Positions 6,404 through 12,182 of a DNA stretch of 12,182 bases are shown in pieces. The DNA is from DATKZH01 sp964505295 (GTDB lineage: Bacteria > Planctomycetota > Planctomycetia > Pirellulales > Thermoguttaceae). The stretch spans positions 1 to 12,182 of the forward strand of contig CAZDHR010000212.1 of assembly GCA_964505295.1 (NCBI GenBank), in the 5' to 3' direction. The position numbers and the translations under genes were made by a program. Positions within the stretch are counted from its first letter, which is position 1. Each line of letters starts with the position of its first letter. Under the pieces are notes generated by a model. It worked only from the letters and a program-made list of their open reading frames with translations, was not told the DNA's origin and did no database searches.

Positions 6404-7690
6404 ATGAAGAACGCCGTCACGCTGGTCCTGGGGGGAGGACGCGGAACGCGCCTCTACCCGCTCACCAAATTCCGCTCCAAGCCGGCCGTCCCCGTGGCGG
6501 GCAAGTATCGGCTGATCGACATCCCGCTGTCGAACTGCATCAACAGCGGCCTGAACCGCATCTACGTGCTCACCCAGTTCAACTCCGTCAGCCTGCACCG
6601 CCATATCCGCAGCACGTACACGTTCGGCCCCTTCGCCCGCGGTTTCGTCGAAATCCTCGCCGCCCAGCAGACGCTCGCCAGCGCCGGCTGGTACCAGGGC
6701 ACCGCCGACGCCGTCCGCCAGAACCTCCGCTACGTCCAGCAGCCGGATATCGACTACGTCCTGATCCTCTCCGGCGATCAGCTCTACCGCATGGACTTCC
6801 GCCGGATGATCGCCACCCACGAGAAGGCCGGCGCCGACGTGACCATTTCGGCCGTGCCCGTCTCCAGCCGGATCGCCTCCGGGCTGGGCATCATGCGCCT
6901 GGACGAGACGGGCCGCGTGGTCGGGTTTCTGGAGAAGCCGAAGAGCGAGCGGGATCTCGAGCTCGTTCGCACCGACCCGGCGTGGATCGATGCCCAAGGC
7001 GTCCCCAGCCAAGGGCGCGACTGCTTGGCCAGCATGGGCATCTATCTGTTCAACCGAAAGACGTTGATCGACGTGCTGGAGAAGACCGACTACGAGGACT
7101 TCGGCAAGGAAGTCTTCCCCGCCTCGATTCGCGCCCGGCACGTCCACCTGCACCTGTTCGACGGCTACTGGGAGGACATCGGGACGATCAAGTCGTTCTA
7201 CGAGGCCAACCTCGGCCTGGCCGCGCGCGAGCCGCCGTTTGCCCTGTTCTCGCGGGGCGCGCCGATCTACTCCCACGCCCGGTTCCTCCCGCCGACTCGC
7301 GTCGATGAAGCCACGATCCGCGGGAGCCTCGTGGCCGACGGATGCCAGATCGACTCGGGCGCCGTGATCGAAAACAGCGTGATCGGGCTCCGCTGCCTCA
7401 TCGGACGCGACGTGGTCATCCGCAACTCGGTCGTGATGGGCAACGACTTCTACCAGGACCCCCTCCAACGCGACGACGACGCAACCAACGGCCGGCCGCC
7501 GCTGGGCATCGGCCCCGGCACGCGAATCGAGGGCGCGATCATCGACAAGAACTGCCACGTCGGCCGCAACGTCCAAGTGGTCAACCCCCAAGGCGTGGAC
7601 GCGACCGAAGAGTCCGAGCAGGGGATGATCTGCGATGGGATCCCCGTGATCCCCAAAGACGCGACGCTGCCCGACGGGTGGTCGATGTGA
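6404..7690 (+). CDS. glgC: Glucose-1-phosphate adenylyltransferase (ADP-glucose pyrophosphorylase)
   Basis: GlgC makes ADP-glucose and pyrophosphate from glucose-1-phosphate and ATP, the committed step of bacterial glycogen synthesis in the cytoplasm. The 428 residues match the family's usual length. The nucleotidyltransferase domain shows LVLGGGRGTRLYPLT (7-21), KPAVPVAGKYRLIDIPLSNC (26-45), YQGTADAVRQN (97-107), SGDQLYRMD (123-131, D125 being the expected metal ligand), FLEKP (175-179, the sugar-phosphate lysine region), MGIYLF and YWEDIGT (255-261). From about 295 a left-handed beta-helix domain follows, with hexapeptide-like turns (VIENSVIGLRCLIGRDVVIRNSVVMG). The general look is closer to cyanobacterial and plant enzymes than to the enterobacterial one. 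The start at 6404 has GAGGAG five bases upstream. The C-terminus ends at the expected place (PDGWSM), just before an inverted repeat. No other glycogen gene lies in the window. Confidence 0.96.
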   Translation: MKNAVTLVLGGGRGTRLYPLTKFRSKPAVPVAGKYRLIDIPLSNCINSGLNRIYVLTQFNSVSLHRHIRSTYTFGPFARGFVEILAAQQTLASAGWYQGTADAVRQNLRYVQQPDIDYVLILSGDQLYRMDFRRMIATHEKAGADVTISAVPVSSRIASGLGIMRLDETGRVVGFLEKPKSERDLELVRTDPAWIDAQGVPSQGRDCLASMGIYLFNRKTLIDVLEKTDYEDFGKEVFPASIRARHVHLHLFDGYWEDIGTIKSFYEANLGLAAREPPFALFSRGAPIYSHARFLPPTRVDEATIRGSLVADGCQIDSGAVIENSVIGLRCLIGRDVVIRNSVVMGNDFYQDPLQRDDDATNGRPPLGIGPGTRIEGAIIDKNCHVGRNVQVVNPQGVDATEESEQGMICDGIPVIPKDATLPDGWSM

Positions 7691-7692
7691 GA

Positions 7693-7758
7693 AGAAAAGG
7701 GGACATTCTGCTTTTCCCCCTTGCCACCGCCGCCGGAAAGTAGAATGTCCCCTTTTCT
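7693..7758. repeat. REPIN-like inverted repeat A, directly after glgC
   Basis: Perfect 17-base arms AGAAAAGGGGACATTCT (7693-7709) and its complement (7742-7758) flank a 32-base centre. Pairing continues inward with a G-T wobble, CTTT/AAAG, one bulged T and CC/GG, giving a stem of about 24 pairs. It starts two bases after the glgC stop. The GGGGACA-type arm resembles extragenic palindromes that I recall beside REP-associated (RAYT, Y1-type) transposases. No transposase is present here, so it would have been moved in trans. It may also act as a transcript-end stabiliser or terminator for glgC. Confidence 0.8.
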
Positions 7759-7774
7759 CCGTGCGTCCGCGTGG

Positions 7775-7861
7775 CTGGGGTCAGAGCTTGAATAGTGAAT
7801 AGCGATAGTCTCGGCCTTGCGTGTCAGTTGCGATTATTCACTATTCAAGCTCTGACCCCAG
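7775..7861. repeat. REPIN-like inverted repeat B, second unrelated palindrome
   Basis: Perfect 27-base arms (7775-7801 and 7835-7861) flank a 33-base centre. The left arm begins CTGGGGTCAGAGCTTGAATA. The arm sequence is unrelated to element A and is AT-richer than its surroundings. The overall architecture (long perfect arms, centre of about 32-33 bases) is the same as in element A, which lies 16 bases away. It fits a non-autonomous palindromic element placed in a convergent intergenic gap. No target-site duplication could be identified. Confidence 0.85.
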
Positions 7862-7958
7862 TTGCCCCAGTTGCCGCATGAAACGCCGAACGGGAGTATG
7901 AGGGCAGCCGGAGGTCCGGATTGGTCGCCTTGCGAGTTTGGCCTTGGCTTCCCGGTCG

Positions 7959-9425
7959 CTACCGGAGCGACAGCACGTCACACCTCCCCGGCGCCGGACT
8001 CACCGGGAGTTCCGTCCTCCCCACGCGGATCGTCACCGGCTCCCGCAAGTCGCCGAAATCGGTGCGACGGACCAGGACGCGGTTGTCGAGCAACAGCCCG
8101 GAGACGACTGTCCCGGGCCTCTTCGGAACGTCCAGCCCGATCGGCGTTCCCTTTTCGAGGAACTCGCCGTACTCTTGCGCCGCCGCGTACACTTCGTGAA
8201 CCAGGCGGATCTCCTCGGCGTCTTCATCCCGCGGGCACCAGAGGAACAGCGCGTCGGTCCCGCGAAGGAGCATGTGCCAGAGCAGCTCCTGGTAGGCCTC
8301 CGGGCTGAGCTGCTTGACGCCCGGGTCGGGCTCCTCGGGCGGGGCGGTCGTGTGCCAGTGGACGAAACTGATGATGGGAACGCCCTGCGGCGTGTGCTTG
8401 CAGGCGTTAGTGGCGACGAGCAGCATGTTGTAGAACCAGCGGTAGTCGGTGTTCTCGAAGTCGTACCAGCCGTAGGTCGGGTACCACGTGTAGACCACCG
8501 GCATGGCGAACGTGTACCCGGTGCCCGCGAAGTCGTTGGCCCAATGCCGATACTTGGCCCCTTGGTCGGCGACGTGCGGCTGGCCCTCGACGAAGTGCTC
8601 GAAATAGTCGTACCAGTAGCGGAAGCCGTTGTGGGGGTAAATGGCGTAGTTGCCCACCAGCGCGTCGGGAAAGCGCGACAGGATCGGCTCGGCCAGCGCG
8701 TATCGCTGAAGCTCGCTGCGCATCTCGCGCAAGACTCTCTGGAACTCGAGGAAGTTGTCGACGTGCGCGATCGCCTCGGAGCACCGCCGGCACCGCTGCG
8801 ACGCCTCGTGGGCCCGATTCACTTCAAGGGGCCCGTCGATCTCCCAATCGGCAAAGAGGAAGTCGATCGGCAATCCAGCCTCCTGATACGCTTGGGCGAA
8901 CCACTCCACCTGCTCGCGGATCGCGTCCTTGCGCAGGTCGAGCGTGAACGGGCAGCCCATGTGGTGCGGGCGGCCGCGGGTGTCGAAGGATTCGTCCCAG
9001 AAGGGCTTTCCTTGGGCGTCGACGTGGGCGGTCCGCTCGTCGCCGTTGAAGAAGCGGTACATGCACGCGTTGGCGTTCACGTTGACTCGCAGGCCCAGCT
9101 TCTTCTGCGCCCGGGCGATGGGGAGGGCCCGCGACAGGCTCTCCTCGCGCTTGGCCGGCGACCAGGAGGCGATCAGCCCGATCCCGCGGCGATCCAGCTC
9201 CCGGACGAGATGCTCCGCCGTCTGGTCGTCCAGGTCGCCCGGGTTGGTCGCCGGCCAGAGGTAGAGCGGCAGGCGGTCGCCCCGCTCGAACGGGAGCGGC
9301 TTGGCCACGTCGAGGACGGTCTGCACGCGGCTGGACCACGGGGGAGCGTCCGGCCCTTTTTCCTCGGCGGCGGACGCCTTGACGGCGACGGAAAGCAGCA
9401 AAGCGGCGGCGGTCAATGTTCTCAT
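7959..9425 (-). CDS. Secreted glycoside-hydrolase-like (TIM-barrel) protein of unknown substrate
   Basis: I do not recognise a characterised family for this 488-residue protein. A signal peptide spans about 1-20 (LTAAALLLSVAVKASA). The rest reads like an (alpha/beta)8 barrel of glycosidase type: short hydrophobic strands alternating with helices, and many aromatics. Residues 186-195 (LPIDFLFADWE) form a strand ending in DWE (D193, E195), where GH18- and GH56-like hydrolases keep an acidic catalytic pair. A CRRC pair (C212, C215) and an FLEFQRVLREM helix follow, a layout I recall from other uncharacterised barrel hydrolases. Further conserved-looking aromatic stretches are HNGFRYWYDYFEHF (265-278), YTWYPTYGWYDFENTDYRWFYN (312-333) and FVHWHTT. 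A small C-terminal beta region (about 438-488) may be an accessory domain. It is divergent from the ceramidase-like gene. Catalysis is not shown. Confidence 0.7.
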   Translation of the reverse strand: MRTLTAAALLLSVAVKASAAEEKGPDAPPWSSRVQTVLDVAKPLPFERGDRLPLYLWPATNPGDLDDQTAEHLVRELDRRGIGLIASWSPAKREESLSRALPIARAQKKLGLRVNVNANACMYRFFNGDERTAHVDAQGKPFWDESFDTRGRPHHMGCPFTLDLRKDAIREQVEWFAQAYQEAGLPIDFLFADWEIDGPLEVNRAHEASQRCRRCSEAIAHVDNFLEFQRVLREMRSELQRYALAEPILSRFPDALVGNYAIYPHNGFRYWYDYFEHFVEGQPHVADQGAKYRHWANDFAGTGYTFAMPVVYTWYPTYGWYDFENTDYRWFYNMLLVATNACKHTPQGVPIISFVHWHTTAPPEEPDPGVKQLSPEAYQELLWHMLLRGTDALFLWCPRDEDAEEIRLVHEVYAAAQEYGEFLEKGTPIGLDVPKRPGTVVSGLLLDNRVLVRRTDFGDLREPVTIRVGRTELPVSPAPGRCDVLSLR

Positions 9426-9432
9426 CGGCATT

Positions 9433-9437
9433 CTCCC
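9433..9437 (-). promoter_or_regulatory. Ribosome binding site that selects the hydrolase-like start
   Basis: GGGAG on the minus strand is 7 bases before the ATG at 9425 but only 1 base before the in-frame ATG at 9431. The spacing favours the start at 9425, giving MRTLTAAALL, over the one two codons earlier. A still longer in-frame extension reaches 9821, but it overlaps the ceramidase-like gene and lacks a signal peptide at its end. Confidence 0.6.
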
Positions 9438-9586
9438 AAACCTGATCGGCCCCTGGTTCTCCGGCCCAGCATCGGCGGAACGATCGCGCAGCGACAAGGA
9501 AGCGCACCCCACGCGAAGCGGTCTCCTCGACGCCTGCTGCCCATTTTCCCCGCAACGGCCGCGGGTGCAAGTGCGAGCCCAAGGCT

Positions 9587-9615
9587 TTGCACGGCGGCCC
9601 GATTCCGGGTAGCCT
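9587..9615 (+). promoter_or_regulatory. Putative promoter of the ceramidase-like gene
   Basis: TTGCAC (9587-9592) and TAGCCT (9610-9615) are 17 bases apart and each match 3 of 6 consensus positions. The block 9595-9616 shares 18 of 22 positions with the glgC upstream block. It lies about 70 bases before the start codon. Each hexamer alone is weak; spacing and sharing are the argument. Confidence 0.35.
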
Positions 9616-9684
9616 ATGAGCGGTGACCTGTCCGAATCCGGCCGACACGTGCCGGCCCTTCCCGTAACGATCAAGGAGACAGCG

Positions 9685-11079
9685 ATGCGTGCAAGTCGAA
9701 GGTTTTGTCGGTTGATCGCGATCCTGCTGGTAGGCTTCGACCTGGTCGCGTTGTCGGGTCCCGGCTCGATGGCCCCGGCGGCCGAGCCCGTGCCGGTCGG
9801 CGTCGGCAAGGTCGACATCACGCCGCAGACGCCGGTGCGGATGTACGGCTACGCGTCGCGCAAGACCGAATCGGAGGGCATCGCCGGTCGCTTGAAGGCG
9901 TCGGCCCTGGCGATCGGGGGCGATGAGGGCGAAGGCCCGGCCGTGCTCCTCTCGGTCGACTGCGGGGCGGTGCCGCCCGACGTGCGCGAGGAAGTGCTCG
10001 AGTCCCTCCAGGCCGACGTGTCGCTCAAGCCGGAGCGGTTCATGCTCGCGAACTCGCACAACCACTCCGGGCCGAACCTGAAAGGGATGGCCTCGATTTC
10101 CGGCGAAGAGCACGAGCACCTGGCCCAGTACCAGTGCGAGCTGACCGCCCGGCTGGAGCAGGTCGTGCGCGAAGCGCTCGCGGCGCGCCAACCGGGGCGG
10201 TTGGCGTGGACCCAAGGCTCGGTGGGCTTTGCGGCCAACCGGCGCGTGCTCACCGACGGCAAGTGGACGGGGTTCGGCGCGGTCCCCGAGGCACCCGCCG
10301 ACCACACGCTGCCGGTGATGCGCGTGACCGACGTCGACGGCAAGCTCCTGGCCGTCGTGGTCAACTACGCCTGCCACTGCACCACGCTTCGAGGCAACTT
10401 CAAACAAATCCACGGCGACTGGGCGGCGTGTGCCCAGGAGTACATCGAGGCCGACACGGGCGGCGCGGTAGCGATGGTCACCATCGGCTGCGGGGCCGAT
10501 TCCGATCCCTGCCCGCACGGCACGGTCGAGCTCTGCCAGCAGCACGGCCGGGCGCTGGCCGACGAGGTGAAGCGATTGCTCCAGGGCCCCTTCAAGCCCA
10601 TCGAGCCGAAGCTCGTGGCCCGACTGGCGCCGCTCGAGATCCCGTTCGCGAAGCTGCCGCCGAAGGAGGAGCTCGAAGAGACCGCCAAGAAATCGTATCC
10701 GGCGAAACGCCTCCTCGAGCGTCTGGAGCGCGGCGAGGAATTGCCCACGACGAGGAGCTTTCAGGTCGCCACCTGGGTCTTCGGCGACGATCTGGCCATG
10801 GTGTTTCTGTCCGACGAAGTGACGGTCGACTACGCCCTGCGGATGAGACGCGAGCTGGACGGGCGCCGGCTGTGGATCACGGCGTACACGAACGACGTGT
10901 CGAGCTACATCGTCTCCCGGCGGATCATCGAGGAGGGGGGCTACGAGGCCCGCAACTCGCTCAGCTCGGCGGTTTCCTACGGCCACCCCGAGCAGGTGCA
11001 GCCGCCGATGGAAGACCGCATCGTCGGGCGCGTGCGAGAGCTATTGCCCGAGGGCTTTCACTCGCCGGCGAAGCCGTGA
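9685..11079 (+). CDS. Secreted neutral/alkaline ceramidase-family hydrolase, short form
   Basis: The 464-residue protein matches the neutral ceramidase catalytic-domain family, whose known members are zinc amidases that hydrolyse ceramide to sphingosine and fatty acid. A signal peptide spans about 1-33. GVGKVDITP (39-47) is the usual family opening. NSHNHSGP (123-130) supplies H125/H127, NYACHCTT (228-235) supplies H231, and FLSDEVTVDY (374-383) and NDVSSYIVSR (403-412) fit the places of the Glu and Tyr zinc ligands. TIGCGADSDP (266-275) fits the loop of the catalytic serine, pointing to S273. It is shorter than classical bacterial ceramidases of roughly 650 residues and lacks their C-terminal Ig-like domain, so its substrate may be another amide. 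The start at 9685 has AAGGAG six bases upstream and opens the signal peptide. It is divergent from the hydrolase-like gene. Confidence 0.85.
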   Translation: MRASRRFCRLIAILLVGFDLVALSGPGSMAPAAEPVPVGVGKVDITPQTPVRMYGYASRKTESEGIAGRLKASALAIGGDEGEGPAVLLSVDCGAVPPDVREEVLESLQADVSLKPERFMLANSHNHSGPNLKGMASISGEEHEHLAQYQCELTARLEQVVREALAARQPGRLAWTQGSVGFAANRRVLTDGKWTGFGAVPEAPADHTLPVMRVTDVDGKLLAVVVNYACHCTTLRGNFKQIHGDWAACAQEYIEADTGGAVAMVTIGCGADSDPCPHGTVELCQQHGRALADEVKRLLQGPFKPIEPKLVARLAPLEIPFAKLPPKEELEETAKKSYPAKRLLERLERGEELPTTRSFQVATWVFGDDLAMVFLSDEVTVDYALRMRRELDGRRLWITAYTNDVSSYIVSRRIIEEGGYEARNSLSSAVSYGHPEQVQPPMEDRIVGRVRELLPEGFHSPAKP

Positions 11080-11160
11080 TCAGCGGTTCTCGGCGTGGGC
11101 GGTCCGACAGTTGCTGCGTGAACGTGAGAGCCCGGCCTCAATCTCCGGCGACGCCGCGAA

Positions 11161-11174
11161 GGGCACGCGTGCCC
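11161..11174. terminator. Perfect 14-bp palindrome after the SEC-C gene, weak terminator candidate
   Basis: GGGCACGCGTGCCC is a perfect palindrome 4 bases downstream of the SEC-C gene stop, in the 99-base gap between two convergent genes. As RNA it folds only into a 5-bp stem with a CGCG loop, with no T-run on either side. It could instead be a dimeric protein-binding site. Confidence 0.3.
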
Positions 11175-11178
11175 CGGC

Positions 11179-11988
11179 TCATCCCTTGCGTTGGCAGCAG
11201 TTCTTGTATTTCCGGCCACTGCCGCAGGGGCAGGGATCGTTGCGCCCGACTCGGACGGGTTCCGGCGTGGGCGTGGGGGCGGGCGCGGAGACGTGTGCCG
11301 AGTGAAAGCGAGGTTTCTCGTACGCAACGCGCTGCATCACCCCTTCTTCCAGGCAAGTCCGGATGACCAGGGTCGCCAGCTCCGTCTGCTGCTCTCGGGA
11401 AATGGTCCGAAAATCCTCATGCGCTTTTCCGAATCGTCCCTCGATCTGCGGGAAGAGCTGCTCCGCGAAGTCGGGCAGCACGGGCAAGCTGGTGCCGGTC
11501 GTCATCCAGAAGCTCTCGGGCGAGTAGACGTGGCTGGCGAAAACGACGCCCCGCCCAGCGCTCTGACTGAACCCCACGTCGGTCAGCAGGCCCGTCTCGT
11601 CGCGAAGCACGTCCCGCAGCTTCAAGCCGAGCCCGCGAAAGACCCGCTCGACCTGAAAGAGGCTGTAGCGAACGTCGCACATCGCCCGAAGCAGCTTCAT
11701 TTCCTCCGATTCGGGCGGGGGCGGCGAGGCAGCCAAGAGGCGATCCACCGCGTTGAGGCCGTCGCGCCGCACGTGGTGGATCGCATAATCCACGAGGACC
11801 GACATCGTGTCCTCGGTGTCGAAGACGAGGACGTTGCGCCGGAGAATCCCCAGCCGTCGGCCGGCCTCGTTGATGGCCTCCCCGTCGAGCGACTCGACCA
11901 ACTGGCGGTTCAGCCCAAGGGAGATCTCGCGGAATCGCTGGTACTTGGCCAGCGTTTCGCCGCGGGCACTGAGAAGCGCTGCATCCAT
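11179..11988 (-). CDS. SEC-C zinc-motif protein of unknown function
   Basis: The 269-residue protein ends in a clear SEC-C motif, VGRNDPCPCGSGRKYKNCC (247-265). C253, C255 and C264/C265 form the zinc site, as at the C-terminus of SecA, where the motif binds SecB. Such tails also occur on many unrelated cytoplasmic proteins, where they may contact ribosomes or SecB. A proline/threonine linker (about 234-245) separates the motif from a mainly helical body (1-230) that I cannot assign. The body has no signal peptide or membrane segment. Helices such as ESEEMKLLRAMCDVRYSLFQVERVFRGLGLKLRDVL are followed by a beta-rich part with HVYSPESFWMTTGTSLPVL. The start at 11988 is supported by a perfect AGGAGG (12003-11998) nine bases upstream, the strongest Shine-Dalgarno in the window. 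It stands alone and converges on the ceramidase-like gene. Confidence 0.85.
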   Translation of the reverse strand: MDAALLSARGETLAKYQRFREISLGLNRQLVESLDGEAINEAGRRLGILRRNVLVFDTEDTMSVLVDYAIHHVRRDGLNAVDRLLAASPPPPESEEMKLLRAMCDVRYSLFQVERVFRGLGLKLRDVLRDETGLLTDVGFSQSAGRGVVFASHVYSPESFWMTTGTSLPVLPDFAEQLFPQIEGRFGKAHEDFRTISREQQTELATLVIRTCLEEGVMQRVAYEKPRFHSAHVSAPAPTPTPEPVRVGRNDPCPCGSGRKYKNCCQRKG

Positions 11989-12083
11989 GTCGATGTCCCT
12001 CCTGGCATCAGTCCGAAGAATCCGGGAAATCCAGCGTTGATGACTCCCTATCGGAATCCAGCGGGTCGGATCTCGCCCCCTTA

Positions 12084-12091
12084 GTATGACA
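12084..12091 (-). promoter_or_regulatory. Putative -10 region of the SEC-C gene
   Basis: The minus strand reads TGTCATACT across this site. Both TGTCAT and CATACT match 4 of 6 positions of TATAAT, and TCATACT is identical to the sequence at the M16 gene's -10-like site. It lies about 95 bases upstream of the start, and no -35 box is recognisable. Confidence 0.3.
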
Positions 12092-12133
12092 GCGCCACTT
12101 AGCCTGAAAGGTACTAGGGCACTTGGCTTTCGG

Positions 12134-12157
12134 AACTTGCTGCAAATGAGTCAAGTT
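12134..12157. repeat. Short inverted repeat near the right edge
   Basis: AACTTG (12134-12139) and CAAGTT (12152-12157) flank a 12-base centre in an AT-richer patch upstream of the SEC-C gene. It could be a regulatory palindrome or chance. Confidence 0.3.
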
Positions 12158-12161
12158 TGTG

Positions 12162-12182
12162 GGGTTCAGGGTTCAGGGTTCA
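12162..12182. repeat. GGGTTCA heptamer tandem repeat, running off the right edge
   Basis: Three perfect consecutive copies of GGGTTCA fill 12162-12182, and the array is cut by the window end. I recall runs of this kind in planctomycete intergenic DNA, but the total copy number cannot be seen here. Confidence 0.85.

Noticed and set aside
6281..7591. Minus-strand open frame opposite glgC
   Set aside because: It is a shadow of glgC, whose active-site motifs are unmistakable.
7693..7861. CRISPR array
   Set aside because: These are two unrelated inverted repeats, not regularly spaced direct repeats with spacers.
9426..9821. Longer form of the hydrolase-like protein on the minus strand
   Set aside because: It would overlap the ceramidase-like gene and place the signal peptide inside the chain.
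8824..10986. Very long minus-strand open frame across the hydrolase-like and ceramidase-like genes
   Set aside because: It is out of frame with the first and antisense to the second. The translation is arginine- and glycine-rich with no motifs, whereas the opposing frames have clear signal peptides and motifs.
12130..12160. TTGACT on the minus strand as a -35 box for the SEC-C gene
   Set aside because: No -10-like hexamer lies 16-18 bases downstream.

Overview
The window looks like chromosomal DNA from a Planctomycetota bacterium, probably of the Pirellulales type. Supporting signs are the high GC content, loosely packed and mostly monocistronic genes, a DcaP-like porin with a proline-rich N-terminal spacer, a short secreted ceramidase-type hydrolase, and a secreted TIM-barrel hydrolase-like protein. 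The assignment rests on gene content and recalled family resemblance, not on a database search. No tRNA, rRNA, CRISPR array, intact transposase or prophage gene was seen.

Layout. Bases 1-1071 (minus) hold the N-terminal 357 residues of a GAF-PAS sensory protein that runs off the left edge. A 431-base divergent region follows, with short inverted repeats, a strong hairpin and a promoter-like site. A secreted two-module M16 zinc metallopeptidase lies at 1503-4187 (plus) and converges on an outer-membrane porin at 4229-5707 (minus). A 696-base gene-free stretch carries a 21-bp tandem duplication. glgC, encoding glucose-1-phosphate adenylyltransferase, lies at 6404-7690 (plus). It converges on a secreted glycoside-hydrolase-like protein at 7959-9425 (minus), and two adjacent long perfect inverted repeats fill the gap between them. 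A divergent region of 259 bases separates that gene from a ceramidase-family secreted hydrolase at 9685-11079 (plus). This converges on a SEC-C zinc-motif protein at 11179-11988 (minus). The right edge ends inside a GGGTTCA heptamer repeat.

How the genes relate. There is no operon: every gene faces its neighbour divergently or convergently. Four products are predicted to leave the cytoplasm (M16 peptidase, porin, hydrolase-like protein, ceramidase-like protein), which fits an organism that degrades and imports polymers. glgC adds glycogen storage. The divergent hydrolase/ceramidase pair may be co-regulated, but that is inference.

Most notable items: the pair of REPIN-like inverted repeats at 7693-7861, an 18-of-22 promoter-like block shared by glgC and the ceramidase-like gene, and the uncharacterised hydrolase-like protein with a DWE motif. 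Nothing in the window clearly amounts to a new multi-gene system.
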